Positions 1-8,974 of a stretch of DNA of 64,000 nt are shown one piece after another; the first letter of the stretch is position 1; the number at the start of each line of letters is the position of its first letter. The translations under genes and the position numbers were made by a program. Origin of the DNA: Coneutiohabitans sp964457925 (GTDB lineage: Bacteria > Zhuqueibacterota > Zhuqueibacteria > Zhuqueibacterales > Zhuqueibacteraceae); the NCBI GenBank assembly GCA_964457925.1, contig CAYWGH010000027.1, positions 23,228 to 87,227 of the forward strand. The letters run 5' to 3'. The notes under the pieces are model-generated. The model had not been told where the DNA came from and searched no databases. It saw only the letters and a list, made by a program, of their open reading frames with translations.

Positions 1-170
1 AAACGTTATTGGTGATCAAAACGGCGCCGCGCTTGCTAAACGAGTTGATTGCCGCTGTACAAGCCCATCATTCTTATCAAGTGCCCGAGATCATTGCTCT
101 GCCAATCGTTGCGGGCGCTGCGAACTATTTGCACTGGCTCAACGGCGAGCTAGCGCCGGTTTCGGATTGA
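1..170 (+). CDS. cutA: CutA1 family protein, 3' end only
   Basis: The window opens inside this gene, and only the last 55 codons are present, in frame from base 3 to the TGA at 168-170. The tail contains YQVPEIIALPI followed by YLHWL, the hallmark C-terminal segment of the trimeric CutA1 family. These small proteins are linked to divalent-cation tolerance, although their biochemical role is poorly defined. The N-terminal half lies outside the window. The next gene begins within 20 bases on the same strand, so the two are probably cotranscribed. Confidence 0.85.
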   Translation, partial: TLLVIKTAPRLLNELIAAVQAHHSYQVPEIIALPIVAGAANYLHWLNGELAPVSD

Positions 171-188
171 TGATTGCGGAATGCGGAA

Positions 189-962
189 ATGGCGACGGCA
201 GGCTCGGAGATTGAAATCATCGTACTCGGTTCGGGCACGCGCGTGCTGCTGGCGGAGCATAGCATGGCGGGATATGCCGTACGCTGCCGCGATTATTTTT
301 TGCTGTTGGATTGCGGCAGCGGCGTGATTCGGCGCGGCTTGGAGGCCGGTTTGCCGATGATTGCCGTGGATGCGATATTATTCTCTCATCTTCATCTCGA
401 TCACATTGCCGATTTGCCGCCCTTGTTGTGGGCGCTGCACGGCGAGGGCCGGCAGCGTGCCGAACGTCCCTTGCATCTTTTCGGGCCGCCCGGTTTTCGC
501 AGCTTTTTCGAGGGCTTGCCGGTGTTGTACGGAAATTGGATCGCAGAAATCGCGCCGACAATTATCGTGCAGGAGATTTATTCCGATATTTTTCAAGCCG
601 GCCCGTTGCAGGTGCAGGCATTGCCGATGAATCACGGCATGCCGGCAAACGGTTATCGCTTGCAAACCTCGCAGCGCACGCTCGCTTACACCGGGGATAC
701 CGGGCCTTGCGATGAAATTGTGCGGCTGGCGCAGAACGCCGACTTGTTGATCGCGGAATGCTCGTTTCCCAATGAACACGGCACATGGAATCATCTCACG
801 GCCGGCGAGGTGGGCGGCTTTGCGCAGCGCGCGCAATGCCGGCGGGTGTTGCTATCACATCTTTATCCTCAAAGCCTAGCGATTGACGTCGTGGCCCAAT
901 GCCGTGAAAAATTTTCCGGTGAGATCAAACTTGCGCAGGATTTGGAGCGTCTAACTCTGTAG
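189..962 (+). CDS. MBL-fold hydrolase, ribonuclease Z-like
   Basis: A metallo-beta-lactamase-fold hydrolase of about 257 residues. The metal motif HLHLDH lies near residues 67-72. Further metal ligands are probably the His of MNHGMP, the Asp of YTGDTG and the late His of LLSHLYP, the order seen in RNase Z and related one-domain enzymes. It is shorter than typical RNase Z (about 300 residues) and I see no clear exosite arm, so tRNA 3' processing is not assured; phosphodiesterase or quorum-lactone-type hydrolysis is possible. It has no signal peptide and is probably cytoplasmic. ATG at 189 is preferred over an in-frame TTG at 174. It follows cutA closely. Confidence 0.8.
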   Translation: MATAGSEIEIIVLGSGTRVLLAEHSMAGYAVRCRDYFLLLDCGSGVIRRGLEAGLPMIAVDAILFSHLHLDHIADLPPLLWALHGEGRQRAERPLHLFGPPGFRSFFEGLPVLYGNWIAEIAPTIIVQEIYSDIFQAGPLQVQALPMNHGMPANGYRLQTSQRTLAYTGDTGPCDEIVRLAQNADLLIAECSFPNEHGTWNHLTAGEVGGFAQRAQCRRVLLSHLYPQSLAIDVVAQCREKFSGEIKLAQDLERLTL

Positions 963-1104
963 CAGACATCCATTAAAGCAGACGAATACCAGTTTTTAGG
1001 TTTGATGAAACGCTGCAACGTCTATCTCCGCTAAAAGGCCGTGCGATAATTTCAAAAAAACGTTTTTCCACCGGTGGTGTGCACATTTACGCTATCTATC
1101 CTTT

Positions 1105-1983
1105 TTGAAGAACTTCAAGAAAAAACCGCTGTTTTGGGCGCTGGCCGCCTCCCTGCTTATTCATCTGCTCGCTTTTTTGTTCACAAGCTGGGCTGCGATG
1201 CTGGGCTGGATTTTTTTGGCAGCGGAAAAAGCCGCTGCTGTGCCGGCCGTTATTGAGCTGACCTTTGACGAAGACAAACCTCGTGAAGTCGTCGAAACGC
1301 CGGAGTCCGCGCGACGCGATGAAACAAATCCTGACCCCCAATATGCTTCAGACAAAAACGCCGTAGCGCAAAATCGCGAGGCTCCGGAAGACTTGCAGCT
1401 TGGCGAGGCCTATGCGCAAGGCTTATCCGATGCAGTCGATCTTCCTGCGCAACAGAGTCAGCCCAAGCCGCAGCAAGAATCGCCCAGCCCGGCAAATCAA
1501 CAAAATAACGAAGCCGTGAGCACAAACTCTCAACCCGAGCCGATTTATTTTGGCGCCAGCAGTTTTCGACGCGAGCTGCTTACCAGCAGCAATCCTCAAG
1601 CAGCAATACAAAGCTCAGCCGGGCGCAATAACCAGGCCTCCCGTTCTCCCGAATTGGGAGATTTTTCCCTCAATACGTATGATTGGGATTTTGCGCCATA
1701 CATGATCTGGCTCAAACGGCGCATTCAGGAAAACATTTATCCGCCGCCGGCATTCACACACATGGGATTGATCAGCGGCAAGACACAACTGCGGTTTCGC
1801 ATTTATCCGGATGGTTCGCTGCAAACGCTTGAAGTCATTAAATTCAACGGCCATGAATCGCTGATGCGAACAAGCGTTCGCGCTGTACAACTTTCAGCGC
1901 CGTTTCGCAAACTCCCGGGAAACTTTCCGGAGCCTTATCTTGAGATCACCGGGCAGTTTGAATACACGATCATCCGGCAATGA
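1105..1983 (+). CDS. tonB: TonB-like energy transducer
   Basis: A 292-residue inner-membrane protein with the TonB plan: a basic N-terminus (KNFKKK), one membrane anchor at about residues 9-32, an acidic then Gln/Pro-rich periplasmic linker (about 50-165), and a C-terminal TonB-type domain (about 195-292) ending EITGQFEYTI. It would transmit proton-motive force from ExbB/ExbD to outer-membrane receptors. The start is TTG at 1105; no ATG lies nearby in frame and the anchor follows immediately. exbB and exbD lie downstream on the same strand, but exbB is separated by 341 bases holding a repeat element. The receptor it serves is not in the window. Confidence 0.8.
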   Translation: MKNFKKKPLFWALAASLLIHLLAFLFTSWAAMLGWIFLAAEKAAAVPAVIELTFDEDKPREVVETPESARRDETNPDPQYASDKNAVAQNREAPEDLQLGEAYAQGLSDAVDLPAQQSQPKPQQESPSPANQQNNEAVSTNSQPEPIYFGASSFRRELLTSSNPQAAIQSSAGRNNQASRSPELGDFSLNTYDWDFAPYMIWLKRRIQENIYPPPAFTHMGLISGKTQLRFRIYPDGSLQTLEVIKFNGHESLMRTSVRAVQLSAPFRKLPGNFPEPYLEITGQFEYTIIRQ

Positions 1984-2034
1984 GCAAGCTTGTTAAGCAT
2001 TGCAAAATCTTACCAAAGCCCCAAGGATCGTCAC

Positions 2035-2155
2035 TTAACTTGACTATGTCAGATTCACCGCTGAGAGGCAGAGTTCGCGGGGAATTCTAATAAATCTTAC
2101 TCTGCGATCTCCGCGCCACTGCAGTGATTTTTGGAATGTGACATGGTCGAGTTAA
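2035..2155 (+). repeat. Dispersed palindromic element, copy 1 (subfamily A)
   Basis: A 121-bp element with imperfect inverted ends: the left end TTAACTTGACTATGTC pairs with the complement of the right end, TTAACTCGACCATGTC read on the other strand. It carries no ORF. Three more copies occur at 10775, 44009 and 48010, all in the same orientation; this copy differs from copy 2 at about ten positions by eye. The form is that of a MITE-like or REP-like non-coding element. It separates tonB from exbB and would form a large hairpin in any read-through transcript. Confidence 0.85.
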
Positions 2156-2176
2156 ATAGCTTACCTATTTCCGTTA

Positions 2177-2244
2177 AACCGCAAATCAACGCGAATGGCT
2201 GCTAATGCTTTTTGATTCGCCTTGATTCACGCCGATGCGCGGTT
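2177..2244. repeat. Degenerate inverted repeat
   Basis: Two arms of about 20 bases, AACCGCAAATCAACGCGAAT and the complement of AACCGCGCATCGGCGTGAAT, face each other around a short centre. About 15 of 20 positions agree. It lies just past the 121-bp repeat and 80 bases before exbB. It may be a second decayed palindromic element or part of the exbB leader; no second copy was noticed in the window. Confidence 0.4.
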
Positions 2245-2324
2245 GGAGATTGGGAAAGCCATTTAATGGTCGCTAAGCGCAAACGATTTCAGGCAAACGA
2301 TCATTTTACTAGTGGAAGGGAGAA

Positions 2325-2975
2325 ATGGAATCCGTTTGGCATTTTTTGCAACAAGGCGGCATCACAATGATTCCGCTGGGATTGTGCTCGGTGGTCGCGC
2401 TCGCGATCGTGATTGAGAAAGCCTTCAGCTTGCGGCGCCGAAAAGTCCTCACGCCCGAAGTCATGTCCGTTATCAGCAGCATCACGTCGCCGAAAGACAT
2501 CGAATTGGTGACGGCGGTTTGCCAAAAACACAACGGGCCGTTGTCGAATATCGTGCGTACGGCGCTCGAACATCGCGCGCTGCCGCGCGAGGAGATGAAG
2601 GAAATCATCGTTGACAAAGGCCGCCAGGAGGTGCGCATATTGGAGCGCGGGCTCGTGGCGCTGGAGACGGTGGCAGCCATCTCACCGTTGTTAGGCTTGT
2701 TTGGCACGGTCTTGGGCATTCTGAAAATTTTTAGAATCATCAGTCAAATGGGCGTGGGCCAGGCTTCCGCGCTTGCCGGCGGCATTGCGGAGGCGTTGAT
2801 TACAACCATCGTGGGGCTGGCGATCGGCATTCCGGCGCTGGTGGTTTATAACTATTTCACCAAACGCGCGGAAAATTTCGTTCTGGATATCGAAGAACAA
2901 ACAGCGGAATTGCTGTTGAAAATTCGTTCATTTACGCATCCGGCGGGAGCCCACCCGGGCCAAGCCAGTGTTTAA
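2325..2975 (+). CDS. exbB: MotA/TolQ/ExbB proton channel protein
   Basis: A 216-residue inner-membrane protein of the MotA/TolQ/ExbB family. Three membrane segments are visible at about 13-32, 115-137 and 152-178, with the large cytoplasmic loop between the first and second as in ExbB. The conserved block ISPLLGLFGTVLGI and the later GIAEALITTIVGL are family signatures of the channel helices. With ExbD it forms the proton-driven motor for TonB. ATG at 2325 follows a good ribosome site (GGAAGGGAGAA). exbD follows after 57 bases. TolQ is an alternative name, but the TonB-like gene upstream favours ExbB. Confidence 0.9.
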   Translation: MESVWHFLQQGGITMIPLGLCSVVALAIVIEKAFSLRRRKVLTPEVMSVISSITSPKDIELVTAVCQKHNGPLSNIVRTALEHRALPREEMKEIIVDKGRQEVRILERGLVALETVAAISPLLGLFGTVLGILKIFRIISQMGVGQASALAGGIAEALITTIVGLAIGIPALVVYNYFTKRAENFVLDIEEQTAELLLKIRSFTHPAGAHPGQASV

Positions 2976-3032
2976 GCAAACACAATCCGGTTTCTCATCT
3001 CCAGGCGAATCATCTTTCAAATTTCTATTGCC

Positions 3033-3476
3033 ATGCAATTCTCCGACAGCAAATACTCTCTGGTCAGCACGATGCGTGCACGCGCCGGGCGGCGTGTGTT
3101 TCTCAACATCACCTCGTTGATTGACGTGCTGTTCATGTTGCTGATGTTTTTCTTCATCAGCTCGACGTTTGTCGAACAACCCGGCATGAAACTCGATTTG
3201 CCGAGCGCGAAAAGCGCCGATCTGACTCAAATTGAGTCTTATCTCCTCTACATTTATGCCGACGGCAGCATGCGCCTGAATGATCAGGAAGTGACGCTGG
3301 AATCGCTCGCCGAAACCTTGAAACCGGCGGCCAGCAAGCTTTCTGAAACGACGCTGCATCTGTTCGCGGATCAAAACGTGTCGCACGGAAAAGTCGTCAG
3401 CGTGATGGACATCGCCAAGCAAGCAGGCGTGAAGAAGCTGGCGATTGCAACCATTCCCGAAGCAAGTGATAAATAA
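3033..3476 (+). CDS. exbD: ExbD/TolR biopolymer transport protein
   Basis: A 147-residue single-span protein. The membrane segment (about 25-46) contains NITSLIDVLFMLLMFF, with the essential proton-carrying Asp at residue 31. The periplasmic part (about 50-147) has the ExbD/TolR fold pattern, including DLPSA and an IYADGS strand. It completes the TonB-ExbB-ExbD motor with the two preceding genes. No strong ribosome site is seen before ATG 3033. A strong terminator lies 85 bases downstream, so this ends the operon. Confidence 0.9.
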   Translation: MQFSDSKYSLVSTMRARAGRRVFLNITSLIDVLFMLLMFFFISSTFVEQPGMKLDLPSAKSADLTQIESYLLYIYADGSMRLNDQEVTLESLAETLKPAASKLSETTLHLFADQNVSHGKVVSVMDIAKQAGVKKLAIATIPEASDK

Positions 3477-3561
3477 TTTTTAGGCGGCCGCAAGGGGAGG
3501 AATTGTAAAACCCATGCCGACTCTTGGGATGGCTATGCTACTCTGAAATAAAAGCCTTAAA

Positions 3562-3602
3562 CAAAAAGGCCAACGCACGAACAAGTGCCGTTGGCCTTTT
3601 TG
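3562..3602. terminator. Bidirectional intrinsic terminator
   Basis: A hairpin with arms CAAAAAGGCCAACG and CGTTGGCCTTTTTG, a perfect 14-base match, flanked by A-tract and T-tract on opposite sides. Either strand therefore gives a GC-rich stem followed by a U run. It sits between the converging exbD (+) and AGCS symporter (-) genes and should stop transcription from both. Confidence 0.9.
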
Positions 3603-3641
3603 TTTATGAAATGCTTTCTCACTGTTTTTTGCCCAAACCGC

Positions 3642-5261
3642 TTACGAATATACTTTAAACTCTCCCGCCTTAAGCTTGGCAAAGTAGTCCTTCATTGTGC
3701 GCCGAACTTTGGGGGCCATGAGATACAGGCCAATCATATTCGGCAACGACATTGAGAAAATCATCAGATCGCTGAAATCGATGATATTTTGCGCCGTGAT
3801 GATCGCGCCGAGAAAAACGAACATCAAAAATAGAACTTTGTAAATGATGGAACTGCGCGGACCAAACAGATATACCCAGGAACGCTCGCCATAGTACGAC
3901 CAGGAAATACATGTGGAATAGGCAAATAGGAACACCGCAAGGGAGAGAATGTATGGAAACCAGGATATTCTCTCTTGAAACGCCAGCGAGGTGAGCAAGC
4001 CGCCATTTCCCGCCGCACGCGCCGCTTCAAACGCGCCACCGGCGTTGTAGGCGCCCGTGATCACAATGACCAGCGCCGTCATCGTGCAAACCACAACGGT
4101 ATCAATAAACGGTTCAAGCAGCGCCACAAAGCCCTCGCGAATGGGAATATCGGTTTTTGCGGCAGAGTGCGCGATGGGCGCGGAGCCGACGCCGGCTTCA
4201 TTCGAAAACGTGGCGCGGCGGAAACCCTGTACCAACACACCGACGACGCCGCCATAACCGGCTTCCGGAGTGAACGCGCCCGCGATAATCGTTGCAAATG
4301 CAGCCGGGATTTCAGTGAAATGCATGAATAAGATCACAAGCGCAGCCAAGACGTAAATGCCGCACATGAACGGCACAATTTTCTCTGCCGTTTGGGCAAT
4401 TCGTTTGATGCCGCCAATGATAACAATGCCGACCATACCCACCATGAGAAGACCATACGCCCAGTTATAATCCGCCAATGCCGGGATCGTATTGGTTATT
4501 CCTCCCAGGGATTGGCCAATTTGAAACATGTTGCCGCCGCCGAACGAACCGCCAATACAACAAATGGCAAAAAGCACAGACAATGCCTTGCCCAGGCCTC
4601 CCATTCCCTTTTCCTTAAACCCTTCATGAAGGTAGTGCATCGCGCCGCCGGAGACACGGCCCTGCGGGTCAATCTTGCGATACATCAGTCCGAGTGTACA
4701 TTCGGTGAATTTGCTGCTCATGCCCAGCAAGCCCGCGATGATCATCCAGAAAGTGGCGCCGGGGCCACCAATCGAAACCGCAATGGCGACGCCGGCGATG
4801 TTGCCCAGGCCGACGGTCGCGGACAGCGCCGAACTCAAAGCCTGAAAGTGAGTGACTTCACCGGCCTCGTTTGGGTTGGTATACTTTCCGCGCACCAGTT
4901 CGATGGCGTGCTTGAAGCCGCGCAGGTTGACAAAACCCATATAAAACGTAAGAAACACCGCGCCGATGATGAGCCACAACACAATCGCTGGAAAAGGTCC
5001 GATCGGATAAAACAAAACGGCAGCCAAACCTCGAACCACCACGCCGGCGGCGTTGTCAATGGAGCTCGCAAAGTCGGTGGAGGGCGGTGCTGCTGGCGTT
5101 TGGACAGTATCCGCGGCGATCTGTGCACTCATGCTGTCAATGGACGCATGGATCGTCGTATCTTCACTTGCCGTTGTTTGCGCGAAAGAAAGGCGCGGTA
5201 AAACCACAGCAAGCGTGAACAGGATGAACTTCATGCGTACAGAGGAAAAAAAAGAGGGCAT
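3642..5261 (-). CDS. Sodium:alanine symporter family (AGCS)
   Basis: A 539-residue multispanning protein of the alanine or glycine:cation symporter family (AlsT/DagA type). Family blocks are clear: SATVGLGNIAGVAIA, GGPGATFWM and FSNEAGVGSAPIAHSAA, the parts that form the sodium and amino-acid sites. The first 90 residues are unusual: a signal-like hydrophobic stretch ending FAQ, then a Ser/Thr/Ala-rich segment before the first family helix, so the N-terminus may be periplasmic and cleaved. ATG 5261 is backed by AAAGGTGAG. The substrate is probably alanine or glycine with Na+. It is the last gene of a run of minus-strand carriers. Confidence 0.88.
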   Translation of the reverse strand: MPSFFSSVRMKFILFTLAVVLPRLSFAQTTASEDTTIHASIDSMSAQIAADTVQTPAAPPSTDFASSIDNAAGVVVRGLAAVLFYPIGPFPAIVLWLIIGAVFLTFYMGFVNLRGFKHAIELVRGKYTNPNEAGEVTHFQALSSALSATVGLGNIAGVAIAVSIGGPGATFWMIIAGLLGMSSKFTECTLGLMYRKIDPQGRVSGGAMHYLHEGFKEKGMGGLGKALSVLFAICCIGGSFGGGNMFQIGQSLGGITNTIPALADYNWAYGLLMVGMVGIVIIGGIKRIAQTAEKIVPFMCGIYVLAALVILFMHFTEIPAAFATIIAGAFTPEAGYGGVVGVLVQGFRRATFSNEAGVGSAPIAHSAAKTDIPIREGFVALLEPFIDTVVVCTMTALVIVITGAYNAGGAFEAARAAGNGGLLTSLAFQERISWFPYILSLAVFLFAYSTCISWSYYGERSWVYLFGPRSSIIYKVLFLMFVFLGAIITAQNIIDFSDLMIFSMSLPNMIGLYLMAPKVRRTMKDYFAKLKAGEFKVYS

Positions 5262-5407
5262 GACTCACCTTTCATGTTTGTGGTCAAGATTGAGGGAATG
5301 GTGATTGCGATTACGGTAACAACAACCCGGACGTAGCGATAAGGATAATCGACACAAATTACCGCAAGAATCGCGAATCCGTTGAAAGGGATTTGTTTTA
5401 TGCGGGC

Positions 5408-6817
5408 TTAGCGCTGCCGCGTCCAATAATAATAAAACGGCAAACCCAACACCAACAACCCGATACCGATAAAGGCATTACGCGGGTCTTCGCGGAGGGT
5501 ATTACAGATAAACCAACCGGCAATTGCGGCAAACACCAGCGTTGTGATAGGATAACCCCACGCTTTGTAAGGCCGTTCAACGTTGGACATTTTTTTCCGG
5601 AGGATAATCACGCTCACCGCGGCCATGGCATAAAAAACCCAAGAGCCGAATACCACGTAAGCCGCGAGCTGATCGTAGGTGCCGCTTAACGTGAGCAGCG
5701 CGCCCCACACGCCGATAACAATAATGGCGACATAAGGCGAGCGAAAACGCGGATGGACTTTACCGAAGGCCGGAGAAAAAATACGATCATGGCCGGGCGC
5801 CCAAATCGAGCGCGGCCCGGATAGCGACATACCGTTGAGCGTGCCGAAAGTCGACAACATGATGCCGAGCGCGATCAAGCTGGCGCCGATGGGGCCGACG
5901 GCGGTGGCTGCAACATCCGAAGCGATGCGCTGCGAGTTGGGCATTTGTTGAATCGGGATGATCAAGGCATAGGCAATATTGGCGAGCAGATAAAGCGCCA
6001 TCACTGCCAGGCAGCTCAAGATCAAGGCCAGCGGCACGTTGCGGGTGGGGTTCTTGACCTCGCCGGCGTTGAGAGTGACATCAATCCAACCATCATAAGA
6101 CCAGAGTGCGGAGATCATGGCCAGGCCGAACGCCGCCGTCATCCCGCTGCTCCACCCTTCCGGCCACCACGGTGCCATATTCGCCGTGTTCGCCTGGCTC
6201 GAAAAAAAGGCCGAGAGAATCAACAGAATCAACGCCACCACTTTGGCGGTGGTGAAGAAGTTCATCACCGAACCGCTGAATTTTACTCCGCGCACATTAA
6301 CAATGGTCACCGCGGCTATAGCGAGAATGGCAATGAGTTGGCTCCAACCGAAGGTGAACGGATGCCCGAAGATGCGCCAGCCGGGTTGAAAAAACGGTTC
6401 ACTTTGCCCAATCTCCGGCACGAGATGGCCGAGATAAGTGGTGAAAGCAATGGAAACAGCGGCAAGGGAAGCCGCTTTATTGATAAAATAATCATTCCAA
6501 CTGAAGAGAAAGCCCCAAACTTTGCCGTAGGATTCACGCAAATAAACATATGGCCCTCCGGACTGCGGCAACATCGAGCTCAGCTCGGCGAGCGAGAGTG
6601 CGCCGAACAGAGTCAACATGCCGGCGACCACCCACACGAGCAAAATCGGGCCCATGGCAGGCAGATGCCCGGCAATGGTTGCCGGCACCAAGAAAATGCC
6701 GGAGCCAATGATACAGCCAACATTGATCGCGATTGCTTCTTTCAAGCCGAGGGCGCGGAGGAGTTCTGGAGAAGAGGTTTGCTGTTGCGTGTGCGTGACT
6801 TCGGAGAGGTTCGCCAA
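5408..6817 (-). CDS. APC family amino-acid permease
   Basis: A 469-residue permease with about 12 membrane segments. The N-terminal substrate-binding signature GCIIGSGIFLVP lies near residues 34-45 and is followed by LSLAELSSMLPQSGGPYVYL, typical of the LAT/SteT exchanger branch of the amino acid-polyamine-organocation family. The start is TTG at 6817, chosen because GTAGGAGG stands five bases before it. The ORF fills the usual family length. Substrate cannot be set from sequence alone; neutral amino-acid exchange is the likeliest. A dead PIN-toxin gene sits immediately upstream. Confidence 0.88.
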   Translation of the reverse strand: MANLSEVTHTQQQTSSPELLRALGLKEAIAINVGCIIGSGIFLVPATIAGHLPAMGPILLVWVVAGMLTLFGALSLAELSSMLPQSGGPYVYLRESYGKVWGFLFSWNDYFINKAASLAAVSIAFTTYLGHLVPEIGQSEPFFQPGWRIFGHPFTFGWSQLIAILAIAAVTIVNVRGVKFSGSVMNFFTTAKVVALILLILSAFFSSQANTANMAPWWPEGWSSGMTAAFGLAMISALWSYDGWIDVTLNAGEVKNPTRNVPLALILSCLAVMALYLLANIAYALIIPIQQMPNSQRIASDVAATAVGPIGASLIALGIMLSTFGTLNGMSLSGPRSIWAPGHDRIFSPAFGKVHPRFRSPYVAIIVIGVWGALLTLSGTYDQLAAYVVFGSWVFYAMAAVSVIILRKKMSNVERPYKAWGYPITTLVFAAIAGWFICNTLREDPRNAFIGIGLLVLGLPFYYYWTRQR

Positions 6818-6837
6818 GATGGCCTCCTACGATGAGT

Positions 6838-7244
6838 TTACCAGCTTCGTATTTCCAAGTCCGGGACTTGTTTGAAATCGAAATCGTCGGTGATAAAAAT
6901 TGCCTCGTGCTGTAAACAAAGCGCGGCAATCCAGATATCATTTCCAGGGCTGGGCGAGCCCCGGCGCGCCAGTGTCCAACTCAACCCATGGAATCGTTGC
7001 AACGTTTCCTCATTCAGCCATAATACCCGCAAGTACGGAATATACTTTTCAACTAACTTGCGTTTGGGCGTCGTTTTCTCCGGATTCCCTCGTACCAGGC
7101 CATGCCGAAATTCCCCGTAAACAATGCAGGGAATCACGCTTTCGAGGGTTTGATCAGTCCAGCGAAAGCGCTTTGGCGAAGTCCAGCACGAGAGTCCGTC
7201 AAGGCCACGAGATAATTCGTATCAAGCGCTTGCTAAGAACTCAT
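6838..7244 (-). pseudogene. PIN-domain (VapC-like) toxin, broken
   Basis: Two frames together encode one PIN-domain ribonuclease. From ATG 7244, preceded by a GGAG-type site, the frame reads MSS, then an in-frame TAG (7233-7235), then QALDTNYLVALTDSRAG, the catalytic-Asp start of a PIN domain. It dies soon after, while a second frame carries on with TLESVIPCIVYGEFRHGL and ends DIWIAALCLQHEAIFITDDF, the C-terminal acidic motif. The total length of 407 bases is not a multiple of three, so an amber codon plus one indel (about 7160-7175) have inactivated it. No antitoxin gene is present: the permease stop lies only 34 bases upstream. A sequencing error cannot be excluded. Confidence 0.8.
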
Positions 7245-7278
7245 TCCCCACGCTCCGCTAACTGGGCAATTCAAGGTT

Positions 7279-8787
7279 TCAATTCGAGCTCGCTTTGCGC
7301 AATTTGCTTTTATGATACCCATACAACAAATAAATCAGAAGTCCCGCGCCCAGCCACGCCGCAAAGCGAACCCAAGTTACCCAGGGCAATCCCGCCATGA
7401 GATAGAGGCAAGAACCTATACCGAGCAAAGGCACCACGGGTACGAAAGGCGTCTTGAATGCCCGCGGGCGATGCGGCTCTTTATAACGCAAAATAATAAT
7501 GCCGGCGCAGACGAGCGCAAATGCAAACAAGGTTCCAATATTCGTTAACTCGACAATCTCGTTGATATTGGCAAAAGCGGAAATCAATGCCACCGCTACG
7601 CCGGTCCAAATCGTCGTGACATGCGGGGTTTTATATTTGGTATGCACTTTCTGAAAAACCGGGGGCAACAACCCGTCACGTGACATTGAGAAAAAGATGC
7701 GCGGTTGGCCATATTGAAAAACCAAAAGAACGGCCGTCATTGAAATCACAGCGCCGAAGGCAACGAGACCAGCCGCGACATCGGAACCGACGTAGGCTAG
7801 CGCCGCCGCCAAGGGATCCGCGACGCCCAATTTATCCCAGGGCATCATGCCTGTGAGCACGGCGGCAACAACAACATAGATCAACGTACAGATCGCCAAC
7901 GAGCCGATGATGCCGATCGGCATATCACGTCCAGGCCGTTTGCACTCTTCCGCCGCGGTTGAAATCGCGTCAAAGCCGATATAAGCGAAGAAGATCAGGC
8001 TCGCCCCGGTCCACACTCCGGAAAAGCCGTTTGGCATAAAGGGAGACCAATGCTCCGGTTTCACGTATTTGGCGCCGACATAAATAAAGAAAAAGAGTAT
8101 GGCAAGTTTGATCACGACCATCATGTTATTGACACGCACGGATTCTTTTGCGCCAATCACCAAAAGCCATGTGATCGCCGCCACAATCGCCACCGCGAGA
8201 AAATTGAAAATGATCGGAATGCCGAGAATGGTCGGATGATTCGTCCAGGCTTCGTAGTTCAAAGCAATTACCGGATCAATCTCGCCACCGGCCTTGGCTA
8301 CGGCAGCGGCAGCCTGTGCTGCAGAACGATAATCCACCGAGAGCCAGGCGGGAATGTGAATGCCAAGGCCCTCACACATTTGATGAAAATATGCCGCCCA
8401 GCCAATGGCAACTGCTACGTTGCCGATGGCATATTCGATGATTAAATCCCAGCCAATGATCCACGCCACCGCCTCACCCAGCGTGGCATAGGAGTAGGTA
8501 TAGGCGCTGCCTGAAACCGGCACAAGCGAGGCGAACTCGGCGTAGCACAAGCCGCTGAATGCGCAGGCAATAGCGGTGAGCACAAATGACAGCATAATAG
8601 CCGGGCCGGCGCCAGGACGGATCGCATCGCCGGCAACGGCGGTGCCGATGACGGCAAAAATACCGGTGCCGATGATCGCGCCGATGCCGAGTGAAATCAA
8701 ATCAACCGCGCCGAGTGAACGCTTCAAGCTGGTTTTCTCGGCATCCTGGGTCAATTGATCGAGGTTCTTGGTGCGGAAGAGGTTCAT
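7279..8787 (-). CDS. APC family permease, cationic amino-acid transporter-like
   Basis: A 502-residue carrier resembling the CAT/YfnA branch of the APC superfamily. The opening MNLFRTKNLDQL and LKRSLGAVDLISLGIGAIIGTGIF match the usual N-terminus and first helix of this branch, and FAYIGFDAISTAAEECKRPG is its classic helix-8 block. An upstream in-frame ATG at 8853 would add 22 residues with no family likeness and no ribosome site, so ATG 8787 is preferred, although it too lacks a clear site. Probable role: proton-coupled uptake of basic or branched amino acids. It is a separate subfamily from the APC gene at 5408. Confidence 0.88.
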   Translation of the reverse strand: MNLFRTKNLDQLTQDAEKTSLKRSLGAVDLISLGIGAIIGTGIFAVIGTAVAGDAIRPGAGPAIMLSFVLTAIACAFSGLCYAEFASLVPVSGSAYTYSYATLGEAVAWIIGWDLIIEYAIGNVAVAIGWAAYFHQMCEGLGIHIPAWLSVDYRSAAQAAAAVAKAGGEIDPVIALNYEAWTNHPTILGIPIIFNFLAVAIVAAITWLLVIGAKESVRVNNMMVVIKLAILFFFIYVGAKYVKPEHWSPFMPNGFSGVWTGASLIFFAYIGFDAISTAAEECKRPGRDMPIGIIGSLAICTLIYVVVAAVLTGMMPWDKLGVADPLAAALAYVGSDVAAGLVAFGAVISMTAVLLVFQYGQPRIFFSMSRDGLLPPVFQKVHTKYKTPHVTTIWTGVAVALISAFANINEIVELTNIGTLFAFALVCAGIIILRYKEPHRPRAFKTPFVPVVPLLGIGSCLYLMAGLPWVTWVRFAAWLGAGLLIYLLYGYHKSKLRKASSN

Positions 8788-8974
8788 GGCAAAAAGATAA
8801 AAAGGGAAAAGATTATGGGAATTTGTTGATTTTCGATTTTGAGGCTTGATCATGTTTTACAGCTTTAGCCGTCATGGAAATGCATATCCAAATGTGTTCA
8901 TTAACTTCGCCAAAAGCTTGCATATCGTTTCAGCGCCTGCGTTCATACTCTTTGTTTGCCTCTTTTTATCATGG

